Assembly (NCBI GenBank): GCA_963697345.1
Contig: CAVONS010000018.1
Coordinates: forward strand, 34,619-98,618
Source of the DNA: Prado023 sp963697345
GTDB lineage: Bacteria; Actinomycetota; Actinomycetes; S36-B12; CAIYMF01
Length of the DNA stretch: 64,000 bases
Direction: 5' to 3'
A program made the translations under genes and the position numbers. Shown one piece after another: positions 28,540 to 35,905 of this stretch. Every line of letters begins with the position of its first letter. The first letter of the stretch is position 1. Below the pieces are notes generated by a model. The model saw only the letters and a list, made by a program, of their open reading frames with translations. It did not search any database and was not told the DNA's origin.

Positions 28540-28613
28540 GCCCCCGTAGCCCAACCGGCAGAGGCAGGCGGCTTAAAACCGCCCAAGTGTGGGTTCGACT
28601 CCCACCGGGGGCA
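28540..28613 (+). tRNA. tRNA with anticodon UAA (Leu-type) but short variable arm
   Basis: A 74-nt cloverleaf: acceptor GCCCCCG/CGGGGGC, anticodon stem GGCGG/CCGCC with loop CTTAAAA (anticodon UAA), a 5-nt variable loop (CAAGT) and a T-arm GTGGG-TTCGACT-CCCAC. Bacterial tRNA-Leu normally has a long class II variable arm; this one is class I. The D-arm has only three good pairs. A73 is present, but no CCA is encoded, unlike the tRNA-Gln at 13290. A Leu identity is therefore assigned from the anticodon alone. Confidence 0.85.
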
Positions 28614-28624
28614 CACACACAAGT

Positions 28625-28646
28625 GCGGGCCATGCAGAGGGCCCGC
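28625..28646 (+). terminator. Hairpin after the tRNA, possible terminator or leader structure
   Basis: GCGGGCC (28625-28631) pairs with GGCCCGC (28640-28646) around an 8-nt loop. It lies 11 nt after the tRNA and 5 nt before the AGGAGG of the next gene. It may end tRNA transcription or mask translation; no U-tract follows. Confidence 0.45.
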
Positions 28647-28664
28647 AACCCAGGAGGGATGCAT

Positions 28665-29321
28665 ATGGCCCCCAGCACGCAGGGTCGTGGGAGGTCCGGC
28701 CCGGTCACCTGGTCGCAGTACCAGACGTCGATCGGGGACAGGTCAGCGCTGTTCGCCGCGGTTGTTGACAGGTGGGCGCCGGAACACGCGCTGTACGCGG
28801 GCAGCTACGTCGACCTCTCCCCATCGACCGCGATCCCATCGGTCACCTACGTCGACCTCGACCGACGGGCAGCCAGGTACTTCGCCGACGAGGGGCTGGT
28901 GCGCGCCGACCTTGCGGGCAGGTGTCGACCGGGCGCCGGCGTGCACGTGTCGTTCCTGCACGGGGACTACACCGACATCACGCTCCCGCCGGCCAGCTTC
29001 GACCTGCTCATCTCGCTCTATGCCGACCGCGTGCTGGCCAGCTGCCGGCAGTATCTGGCACCCGAGGGGCTCCTGCTGGCCAACACCAGCCACGGTGATG
29101 CCAGCCTGGCCGCTCTGGACCCACAGCTCGAGCTGGTCGCAGCGGTGCAGCACCGCGACGACCGGTACAGGCTGGTGACAGACGAGCTCCACACATTCCT
29201 CGTGCCCAGGAAGCCGGAGGCTGCGGATCCCGAGAAGATCCGCAGCAGCGGTCGCGGGATCCGCTACACACGCGACGCTTTCGCCTACGTGTTCCGGGTC
29301 CGGGGCCCCGTGGGGGTGTAG
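28665..29321 (+). CDS. Methyltransferase-like protein, function unknown
   Basis: A 218-residue soluble protein. The order of elements suggests a Rossmann-type class I SAM-methyltransferase fold: LYAGSYVDLSPS in the place of motif I, VTYVDLDRRA with an acidic end of beta-2, FLHGDYTD, FDLLISLYAD (motif IV position) and a YLAPEGLLLANTS stretch. The glycine-rich SAM loop is poorly conserved, so activity is uncertain. The ATG at 28665 lies 7 nt after AGGAGG; an ATG two codons upstream is also possible. It immediately follows the UAA tRNA, but a functional link is not shown. Confidence 0.65.
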   Translation: MAPSTQGRGRSGPVTWSQYQTSIGDRSALFAAVVDRWAPEHALYAGSYVDLSPSTAIPSVTYVDLDRRAARYFADEGLVRADLAGRCRPGAGVHVSFLHGDYTDITLPPASFDLLISLYADRVLASCRQYLAPEGLLLANTSHGDASLAALDPQLELVAAVQHRDDRYRLVTDELHTFLVPRKPEAADPEKIRSSGRGIRYTRDAFAYVFRVRGPVGV

Positions 29322-29430
29322 GGCTGGCCGCTTGGGGGAAGGAACGTGCCGAATCGCCTGTTATGTGGTTCAGTGAGAGTCCTGCCAGCCGGGCGGGGCT
29401 GCCTGTCGACGTGGAGGTCGAGCACACACG

Positions 29431-30333
29431 ATGAACAACAAGAACCCCATCTTCAGCCGGATGGATCAGAAGACCGAGGGTCAGAGCGGCTTCGCCTACA
29501 GCGAAGGTGTCACCGCTTTCGGCCAGGCCGGTCAGCCGGCGGGCCCGCAGGCCCCGGCTCAACCGACCTACGGCCAGCAGCCCCCGCAGCCCTACGGCCA
29601 GGTGCCCCCCGTCCAGACGGGCCGCCCGACCGGTTCGGCCTACGAGCCTGTGACCGACCGCATGACGATCGACGACGTGATCGTGCGCGCCGGGATCTCG
29701 ATCGCCGTCCTGATCCCCTTCGCAGTCATCGGCTACAACCTCGCACCGAGCATGCCGTGGCTGTACCTGGTGAGCATGTTCGTCGGCCTCGGGCTGGGCT
29801 TCGCCAACGCCTTGAAGAAGGTCGTCAGCCCGCCGCTGATCCTTGCCTACGCCGCCGTCCAGGGAGTGTTCCTCGGGGGCATCTCCTACGCCTTCAACCA
29901 GTGGGCGCTGGCCAATGGCTCCGATGGCATCATCTCCCAGGCGGTCATCGGCACCCTCGTGGCCTTCGTCGTGATGCTGGCGCTCTACAAGTCCAAGCTC
30001 ATCAAGGTCAATGGCCGATTCGCCAAGATCATGATGGTCGCGATGGTGTCCTACCTCGTGATCGCCCTGCTGTCCTTCGTTGCCGCCATCTTCGGGGCCG
30101 GCAATGGGTTCGGCTTCTACGGCATGGGTTGGATGGGCATCGCGCTCTGCATGCTGGGTGTGGCCCTGGCCTCATTCAGCCTCATGCTCGACTTCGAGTC
30201 GATCAACCGTGGTATCCAGGCTGGGCTGCCGGCACGGGAGTCGTGGCGCATGGCGTTCGGGCTCCTGGTCACCCTGGTCTGGCTGTACCTGGAGATCCTG
30301 CGACTGCTGGCGATCCTGTCGGGTCGCGACTAG
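29431..30333 (+). CDS. Bax inhibitor-1/YccA family membrane protein
   Basis: A 300-residue protein with a Gln/Pro-rich cytoplasmic N-terminus (about residues 30-70: YGQQPPQPYGQ-type repeats) and seven hydrophobic segments from about residue 85. A conserved acidic LDFESI motif lies near the end of the sixth segment. This is the actinobacterial branch of the BI-1 family (putative pH-sensitive Ca2+ leak); the bacterial role is unclear. GGAGG lies 13 nt before the ATG, rather far. A strong hairpin follows the stop. Confidence 0.88.
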   Translation: MNNKNPIFSRMDQKTEGQSGFAYSEGVTAFGQAGQPAGPQAPAQPTYGQQPPQPYGQVPPVQTGRPTGSAYEPVTDRMTIDDVIVRAGISIAVLIPFAVIGYNLAPSMPWLYLVSMFVGLGLGFANALKKVVSPPLILAYAAVQGVFLGGISYAFNQWALANGSDGIISQAVIGTLVAFVVMLALYKSKLIKVNGRFAKIMMVAMVSYLVIALLSFVAAIFGAGNGFGFYGMGWMGIALCMLGVALASFSLMLDFESINRGIQAGLPARESWRMAFGLLVTLVWLYLEILRLLAILSGRD

Positions 30334-30353
30334 TCGCCCTCTGAAGACGCTGC

Positions 30354-30390
30354 CGATCGGCCCGCACCCCCACGGGGAGTGGGCCGATCG
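30354..30390 (+). terminator. Bidirectional terminator hairpin
   Basis: CGATCGGCCC (30354-30363) pairs perfectly with GGGCCGATCG (30381-30390), extended inward by CACCCC/GGGG. It lies between the converging BI-1 gene and the carbonic anhydrase gene, so it can serve both. Confidence 0.75.
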
Positions 30391-30395
30391 TCATC

Positions 30396-31232
30396 TCACG
30401 TCCCTTCGAGGATGCTTCGCACGTACTGCGACGACGCGATGTGGGCGACAAGTTCCATGAAGCCGCCGCGCTCCGGTGGGACGGCCAGCCCCGGCTGCCA
30501 GGCGGGGGCACCGTCCTGCGTCGCGGGCAGTCCCACACTGCGGCTGGCCAGGTCGTAGACGCCGGCAGCAACGCCCACTCGTGTGCCGTAGAGCTGGGCG
30601 AGCATTCCGGCGCAGCTGACGGCGTGGATCACGACCGCCGTGTCGATGAGCGCCTCCCGGAACCCGGGACGGTCCCCTGTCGACGCGCCGTGGGCCTGGT
30701 GGAGGCTGCGATCGGCCGCCCGCACGGCAGGCAGGATGGCGTCGATGATGGCCCGCAGCGGGAGGTTCGCCGATCGGTGCAGGTGGGCCGTGGGGTCCAG
30801 GTAGGCCTCGACCGCGGCCGTGACAGCGCCACAGCCGGTGTGGCCGACGACCGCGAGCAGCCGGACACTCGACAGGTTCTCGACTGCGAAGTCCAGGCTT
30901 CCCACGCATTCCGCCCCCAGGACGTTGCCTGCGACCCGCACCGCGAACAGGTCGTTGGCCGACTGCATGAACACCAGCTCGAGTGGGGCCCTCGCGTCGG
31001 CACACCCCAGCATCGCAGCGAAGGGTGCCTGCGCGGGGGCAACCCCGGGGACCGAGCCGAATCCCAACTCGTCGGCGCTGACCCGGTGGATGTGCGGCTC
31101 GTCAGCCCCGGGGTCAAGACCGGCGAACTCCGCGTTGCCCGCATCGAGGCGCGCGATCGCCTCCGGCGCTGTCGCGGGCGAGTGCTCGACGCCCGTCAGT
31201 GCGGCGTCGTAGATCCATGAGATGCGGGTCAT
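30396..31232 (-). CDS. Beta-class carbonic anhydrase
   Basis: Zinc enzyme that hydrates CO2 to bicarbonate, 278 residues. The zinc and catalytic motifs are clear: CADAR (CxDxR, about residue 76) and HTGC (HxxC, about residue 129). The start follows a GAGGAG ribosome-binding site. The N-terminal extension of about 60 residues and the C-terminal 40 residues are longer than minimal family members. It lies 24 nt downstream of the alpha/beta hydrolase gene, giving a likely three-gene operon with the DUF4287 protein. Confidence 0.93.
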   Translation of the reverse strand: MTRISWIYDAALTGVEHSPATAPEAIARLDAGNAEFAGLDPGADEPHIHRVSADELGFGSVPGVAPAQAPFAAMLGCADARAPLELVFMQSANDLFAVRVAGNVLGAECVGSLDFAVENLSSVRLLAVVGHTGCGAVTAAVEAYLDPTAHLHRSANLPLRAIIDAILPAVRAADRSLHQAHGASTGDRPGFREALIDTAVVIHAVSCAGMLAQLYGTRVGVAAGVYDLASRSVGLPATQDGAPAWQPGLAVPPERGGFMELVAHIASSQYVRSILEGT

Positions 31233-31256
31233 CCCGGGCCCTCTCCTCGCAGCAGG

Positions 31257-32195
31257 TCAGCCGATGGTCCGAGCCAGGAACTCCTGGATGTCGGCATGGA
31301 CCAGGTCGCGATTGGTCTCGTTGACGAGTTCGTGGCGGGCCCCTGGATAGGTGGTGACCGTGACGTCGGTCATCCCCGCCTCGCGCAGCTGTTCTGCCAG
31401 CTGAGGCACCCCCTTGCCCATCCGGCCCACGGGGTCCCGGTCGCCGGACAGCAGCAGGATCGGCAGGTCCTTGGGCTGCACGGCCCCGAAGCCCGTTGCG
31501 GCGACACGTTCCCGGCCGGCCATGAAGTCCGACCAGGCCTGCGTGGTGAACAGGAAGCCCGCGCGCGGATCGGCGACGAACCTGTCGACCTCCGCGGTGT
31601 CTCGGGTCAGCCAGTCGGATCCGGTCCTGGTCGGGCGGAAGGCACGGTTGTAGGGCTCGAACGCGAGCCTGTCCAGAAGCGTGCTGCGCCCGCGCCCTCC
31701 GATGCGCAGACGCTCCAGCCTGGCCACCTGGTGGAAGGCCGTGATCGGCAGGCCGCCCGGGGTGTCGGAACCAGCGAGGATGATCGCATCCCAGGGCGCC
31801 GGGGGATGCAGGGCGAGTGCGGACTGGGTGACGAAGGTGCCCATGCTGTGGGCGAAGAGGGCGACGCGTTGACCAGCGCGCTCCAGGGCCGCTCGGTCGA
31901 TCTCGGTGCGCACGGCGAGCAGGTCTGCGACGATGCGATCGAAGCCGTCGTGGTCGGCGAAGTGGCCCAGGTCGGCATCAGTGAGCGCGGTGCCGCCGTG
32001 GCCTCGGTGGTCGTGTGCCCAGACCTCGTACCCCTCGGCCACCAGTGCCTCTGCCAACCGGGTGTATCGCCCGACATGCTCGGCCATCCCGTGGCTGATC
32101 TGCACCACGGCCCGGGGTGCGGTCCCAGGTTCCCAGCGATGGACATGAACGGTCACCCCGTCGTCCATCACCAGGTCGAACTCGTCGGTGCGCAT
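31257..32195 (-). CDS. Alpha/beta hydrolase, monoacylglycerol lipase/lysophospholipase type
   Basis: A 312-residue serine hydrolase of the Hydrolase_4 group. The oxyanion region is ISHGMAEHVGRY, the nucleophile elbow AHSMG (GxSxG with Ala first), the acid GDRDPVG and the catalytic His in GARHELVNE. HDHRGHGG is typical of MGL-like enzymes. Members hydrolyse monoacylglycerols or lysophospholipids. It sits between the DUF4287 gene (14 nt upstream) and carbonic anhydrase (24 nt downstream). Confidence 0.9.
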   Translation of the reverse strand: MRTDEFDLVMDDGVTVHVHRWEPGTAPRAVVQISHGMAEHVGRYTRLAEALVAEGYEVWAHDHRGHGGTALTDADLGHFADHDGFDRIVADLLAVRTEIDRAALERAGQRVALFAHSMGTFVTQSALALHPPAPWDAIILAGSDTPGGLPITAFHQVARLERLRIGGRGRSTLLDRLAFEPYNRAFRPTRTGSDWLTRDTAEVDRFVADPRAGFLFTTQAWSDFMAGRERVAATGFGAVQPKDLPILLLSGDRDPVGRMGKGVPQLAEQLREAGMTDVTVTTYPGARHELVNETNRDLVHADIQEFLARTIG

Positions 32196-32209
32196 GGGCG
32201 CGATGGGCG

Positions 32210-32440
32210 CTACTGGACCCGGCGAGCCGCTTTCGCCTTGTCCATCTCGTGGATGATCGCCGTCGCGTAGCCGTGCGAGAGCTCATACTCGTCGCGCAGC
32301 CAGTTCACCCGATCATCGAATCGGGCGAAGGCTGGCCCATTCTCGACGACCGTGAACCACTCCTTCATCGGCTTGCCGGTCGCGTCGGGGACACGATCGA
32401 CAAGCAACTGGTGGGTCTCTTCGGAGTGGTGCAGGGTCAT
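32210..32440 (-). CDS. DUF4287 small protein
   Basis: A 76-residue protein matching the DUF4287 pattern: ATGKPMKEWF, then VNWLRDEYELSHGYATAI. It has no signal peptide or membrane segment. The family is of unknown function. The ATG has GAGGAGAG 6-7 nt upstream. It is the first gene of an operon with the hydrolase and carbonic anhydrase. On the minus strand a TACGGT at 32472-32477 could be its -10 element. It diverges from the gene at 32533. Confidence 0.8.
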   Translation of the reverse strand: MTLHHSEETHQLLVDRVPDATGKPMKEWFTVVENGPAFARFDDRVNWLRDEYELSHGYATAIIHEMDKAKAARRVQ

Positions 32441-32520
32441 GTGCTCTCCTCTGGGCCGGGGTGCTGGTCCTACCGTAGCCCTGCCGGTGGGTGCGGTGCC
32501 ACCGCACCCGGCCGAGCCGG

Positions 32521-32526
32521 TAGCGT
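32521..32526 (+). promoter_or_regulatory. -10 element of the 32533 gene (leaderless)
   Basis: TAGCGT ends 6 nt before the GTG at 32533; no Shine-Dalgarno is present. Confidence 0.5.
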
Positions 32527-32532
32527 GCCCGC

Positions 32533-32895
32533 GTGAGCCTGTTGGATCCGACCCCGGGGATGGATGACCCCGCCCGTCTGCGGCTGGAGTCGGGGCGCAC
32601 CTGCGACCGCTTGAGGTCGATGTCGCTGACCCGTCTGGACGCATCCCTGGCCGACGGTCGCAGCCGGGCCCGTGCCGCCCACGAGCTGGCCCAGGAGCTC
32701 GCCGATGCATCGGCGCAGCTGTCGGGGCGTCCGGCCAGGACGCTGCCCGACCTGGCATCACCGGCCGCCGGCGACGTCCTGGCGGTGTGTGCCCAGGACC
32801 TCGCCGAGGAGCTCGACAGCAGTCCGGGAGAGTCGGCCGCAGCCACGTGCCGGGCGGCGGTGCAGGACATGATCTCCCTGCGCCAGCAGCTGTGA
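32533..32895 (+). CDS. Hypothetical protein
   Basis: A 120-residue soluble, mostly helical protein rich in Ala, Leu, Arg and Asp; no family recognised. The RSRARAAHELAQELADASAQL stretch could form an amphipathic helix or short coiled coil. The start rests on the leaderless -10 box at the standard spacing. It stands alone between the divergent DUF4287 operon and the convergent SGNH hydrolase gene. Confidence 0.6.
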   Translation: MSLLDPTPGMDDPARLRLESGRTCDRLRSMSLTRLDASLADGRSRARAAHELAQELADASAQLSGRPARTLPDLASPAAGDVLAVCAQDLAEELDSSPGESAAATCRAAVQDMISLRQQL

Positions 32896-32916
32896 GCCCG
32901 GGGATCGAGCCGGGCT

Positions 32917-33732
32917 TCAGGAGGGCGATGCAGTGATCTCCCGGCGGGGCCGGGTGGGCGCCAGGCCGAGGCAGGCCAGCACGGGCGGGAGCAGCGTCAT
33001 GCCGATCCGGCGGTACCCCAGGCTGGACGGGTGGAAGCGGTCGGCTCCGAAGAAGGCCTCTGCGTTGGCGGTGAACTCCGGGCCGAGCAGGTCGTAGAGG
33101 TTCACCGGGGTGGCACCCGTGCGGACGGTCACGCGCCGCTGGGATCGTGCCAGTGACCGCGACCTCTCCCGGGCAACCCAGCGCAGGGGCGGGCCCACGG
33201 GTCGCACCGTCCCCAGGTCGGGGCACGTGCCGACCACCACGGCCGTTCCGGCGTCCGCGAGGCGTACCAGCTGGTCCTCGAGCCGTCGGGTGGCCAGGGC
33301 GCGCGGCACCATGTGGGTCACATCGTTGGCGCCGATGATGATGACGGCCACGTGCGGGCGGGCACTCAGGCACCGGGTGACCTGGCGCTCCAGGTCGGCG
33401 GAGCGTGCCCCGACGACTGCGTGATTGTGCATGGTGACCGAGCGCCCGCTGGCCTCGGTCACTCCGCGCACGAGGATCCCCGCGACTGTGTCGGAGACGG
33501 TGTCGGCACCCAACCCGGCCGCGACGGAGTCGCCCAGCAGAGCCAGCCGGATCGACGTTCCCGTGCGCGGCCCGAAGCGCCCGTCCTGGTAGGGGGGAAC
33601 GACCCGCTGCGGGCCGATGGCACGTCGCGCCGCCACCGCCTGGGCTGCCAGGACGCCCAAGCCGGCCGCCAGAAGTCCAGCCGTTCCCCCACCCCCCAGG
33701 GCTGCAGAACGTCGGGAGAGGTCCGGGCTCAT
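32917..33732 (-). CDS. SGNH/GDSL hydrolase family protein
   Basis: A probable secreted or membrane-anchored esterase of 271 residues. The N-terminal hydrophobic segment (about residues 12-36) is Ala/Gly-rich. The SGNH blocks are visible: LLGDSVAAG with the nucleophile Ser (block I), a Gly in VVGARSA (block II), GANDVTH with the Asn (block III) and DRFHPSSLGY with the Asp/His pair (block V). Its ATG overlaps the msrA stop (ATGA), so it is translationally coupled to msrA. Confidence 0.9.
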   Translation of the reverse strand: MSPDLSRRSAALGGGGTAGLLAAGLGVLAAQAVAARRAIGPQRVVPPYQDGRFGPRTGTSIRLALLGDSVAAGLGADTVSDTVAGILVRGVTEASGRSVTMHNHAVVGARSADLERQVTRCLSARPHVAVIIIGANDVTHMVPRALATRRLEDQLVRLADAGTAVVVGTCPDLGTVRPVGPPLRWVARERSRSLARSQRRVTVRTGATPVNLYDLLGPEFTANAEAFFGADRFHPSSLGYRRIGMTLLPPVLACLGLAPTRPRREITASPS

Positions 33733-34397
33733 TCCAGGTCCGGCAGGAGGATGCCGGTGTGGGCGTGGCAGTCGTACCCGTGCGGGTTCTTGTGCAGGTA
33801 CTGCTGGTGGTGGGGCTCGGCGTAGTAGAAGTGCCGGAGGACCTCACCGTCATCCACGGCGGGGCCGATCTCAGTCGTGATGGGGTCGAAGCCCTCAGCT
33901 CGGAGCACGTCCCCGTAGGCGGCCGCGCTGCGCTCGACCAGGGACTGCTGCTCGGGGGTCGTCCAGTAGACCGCGCTGCGGTACTGCGTGCCGACGTCGT
34001 TGCCCTGGCGCATGCCCTGCGTCGGGTCGTGGTTCTCCCAGAAGACGCGCAGGACGTCGATCGTGCCCACCACGCTCGGGTCGTAGGCCACCAGCACCAT
34101 CTCGGAGTGGCCGGTCCTGGCGGAGCACACCTCGTGGTACGTGGGATGCGGCGTCGTTCCGCCCTGGTAGCCCACCGCTGTGGTGTGGACGCCGGGCAGC
34201 TGCCACAGCCGCTTCTCCGCACCCCAGAAGCACCCCATGCCCAGGTACAGGCTGACCACGCCGGACGGGAAGGGACCGATCATGGAAGTGCCGAGCACGT
34301 CATGGACGTGGGCCAGCGCGTAGGGGTAGTCCGGCCGGCCTGCGAGAGCCTGGTCGGCGGCGACCACCTGGTCACGACGACGCGACTGCAACCACAT
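33729..34397 (-). CDS. msrA: Peptide methionine-S-sulfoxide reductase
   Basis: Reduces Met-S-sulfoxide in proteins. The 222-residue product has the active-site motif GMGCFWGAE (GCFWG), followed by TTAVGYQGG and HSEMVLVAYDP. HNHDPTQ-type conservation appears as ENHDPTQGMRQGND, and the C-terminal region includes HQQYL. The N-terminal extension before GCFWG is typical of the long actinobacterial form. The ATG at 34397 gives that N-terminus; a start at 34421 would add eight residues. It is followed by the SGNH hydrolase with a 4-nt overlap. Confidence 0.94.
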   Translation of the reverse strand: MWLQSRRRDQVVAADQALAGRPDYPYALAHVHDVLGTSMIGPFPSGVVSLYLGMGCFWGAEKRLWQLPGVHTTAVGYQGGTTPHPTYHEVCSARTGHSEMVLVAYDPSVVGTIDVLRVFWENHDPTQGMRQGNDVGTQYRSAVYWTTPEQQSLVERSAAAYGDVLRAEGFDPITTEIGPAVDDGEVLRHFYYAEPHHQQYLHKNPHGYDCHAHTGILLPDLE

Positions 34398-34449
34398 AAC
34401 CCAAGGGTCGCCCGCGCGCACTCCGGGCGCAAGTCGCCACGGGGTCCTG

Positions 34450-34469
34450 GGTTGCGGCAGGTATCGTCC
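34450..34469 (+). repeat. Isolated copy of the 18.9-kb palindrome arm
   Basis: GGTTGCGGCAGGTATCGTCC matches the arm sequence at 18859-18879 at about 16 of 21 positions. It lies in the intergenic region between msrA and the solute-binding lipoprotein gene. Its TATCGT could alternatively serve as a -10 element. Confidence 0.4.
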
Positions 34470-34518
34470 GAGTCATGCTCAGAACGCTGCTGAACCACAC
34501 CGTCCGAGGGGGTATCGC

Positions 34519-35793
34519 ATGAGGTTCGGGCTCGGGATGGCTGCCCTGGCGGCCGCTGGACTGGTGCTCACCGCCTGCACGAGCGACTCCGGGGTGACCT
34601 CGGACGTCGGGTCGGTACCTCCGGCCGACGCCACCGGGACGTTGACCGTGTGGCTGATGGACGGCAGTCAGACCTCGGACGTCATCGACGCGGTGAACGA
34701 GTCATTCGCCGAGCAGTACCCCGACGTGGACGTGGATGTGCAACTGCAGCAGTGGTCCGGGGTCCAGGAGAAGCTGAACTCCGCGCTGGACACAGAGGCA
34801 ACTCCGGACGTCGTGGAGATCGGCAACAGCCTCACCGCACGCTACGCCGATGCGGGCCTGCTCGCCGACCTGTCGGCGCACGCCGAGGACTTCGACGTCG
34901 AGGGGATGCTGCCCGGGCTGCAGCCCTCGGGCGAGCTCGACGGCAAGCGGTACGGCATCCCCTACTACGGCGGCGTGCGCGTCGTGGTCTACAACAGGGC
35001 ACAGTTCGAGAAGGCCGGGGTGGCCGTGCCCAAGTCGCTGGCCGAGCTCGAGGAGGCTGCGGCAGCGCTGCAGGAGGCCAACTCCGACAACGACGCCTAC
35101 TCCGCCTTCTACTTCCCGGGCAGGTACTGGGCCGGCGCGCTGCCCTTCGTCTGGGACGCCGGTGGTGAGATCGCCACGGCGGAGGGTGAGACCTGGTCCG
35201 GGGCGCTGGACCAACCGGAGGCGGTCACGGGGCTGACCACGCTCAAAGGGCTGGTCGAGAAGTACTCGACGGCGCCTGTCGACAGCGACGAGACCAAGAA
35301 CCTCGAGGCGTTCCAGACCGGCAACGTCGGCATGATGATCGACTCGTGGTGGGTCCCGGGAGCACTCGACAACGGTGACCTCCGGGGGGCCGTCGGCGCC
35401 TTCGCCCTTCCGGGCTCGGAGCCGGGTACGACCTCACCGGTGTACTTCGGCGGATCGGACCTCGCGGTCTCAGCCAGGAGCGCGCAGCAGGCGCTCGGTG
35501 TTCAGTGGCTGCAGATCCTCACCGGTACCAGGGCCCAGACCCTGCTCGCCAGTGGCGGGGTCATCCCCAACCAGGAGGCGGCCTTCGCCGGCCACCAGGG
35601 CAACCCGTTCCTGGCGGTCGCCGACCGGGCGGCGACGAACTCCCGGTTCACGCCGGTGAGCCCCAACTGGCCCTACGTCGAGTCGTCGCAGGTCCTTCCC
35701 GACATGCTGGTCGGCATCTTCAACAACGACACGACGGTGCAGGAGGCCACAGTCGTGGCATCCGCGCAGATCGCCAGCATCCTCAACAGCTGA
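34519..35793 (+). CDS. Extracellular solute-binding lipoprotein (sugar ABC type, family 1)
   Basis: A 424-residue cluster B/family 1 binding protein. The signal peptide ends in the lipobox LTAC (Cys about residue 20). The mature part starts with a TLTVWLMDG strand, and the rest shows typical periplasmic-binding-protein features such as PDVVEIGNS, KRYGIPYYGG and GNVGMMIDSWW. GAGGGGG lies 6 nt before the ATG. No permease or ATPase gene is adjacent, so the transporter partner must be elsewhere. Carbohydrate is the likely ligand class. Confidence 0.9.
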   Translation: MRFGLGMAALAAAGLVLTACTSDSGVTSDVGSVPPADATGTLTVWLMDGSQTSDVIDAVNESFAEQYPDVDVDVQLQQWSGVQEKLNSALDTEATPDVVEIGNSLTARYADAGLLADLSAHAEDFDVEGMLPGLQPSGELDGKRYGIPYYGGVRVVVYNRAQFEKAGVAVPKSLAELEEAAAALQEANSDNDAYSAFYFPGRYWAGALPFVWDAGGEIATAEGETWSGALDQPEAVTGLTTLKGLVEKYSTAPVDSDETKNLEAFQTGNVGMMIDSWWVPGALDNGDLRGAVGAFALPGSEPGTTSPVYFGGSDLAVSARSAQQALGVQWLQILTGTRAQTLLASGGVIPNQEAAFAGHQGNPFLAVADRAATNSRFTPVSPNWPYVESSQVLPDMLVGIFNNDTTVQEATVVASAQIASILNS

Positions 35794-35868
35794 GCCGTGG
35801 GACCTGGGCCGTGGGACCCTGAGCCCGGAGCCCTGATCCCGGAGCCCTGCGCCCTGAGCCCTGCGATC
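35794..35868 (+). repeat. Short degenerate tandem repeats
   Basis: The gap before the glmL-like gene is built of CCGTGGGACC (two copies) and several GAGCCCTG/GCGCCCTG-type octamers. It has no coding signal. Confidence 0.6.
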
Positions 35869-35892
35869 GGGGGCGGGCTGCGTGATCAGCGG

Positions 35893-35898
35893 TACATT
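35893..35898 (+). promoter_or_regulatory. -10 element of the GlmL-like gene (leaderless)
   Basis: TACATT ends 7 nt before the ATG at 35906. No Shine-Dalgarno is present. Confidence 0.45.
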
Positions 35899-35905
35899 CG
35901 CGCGC

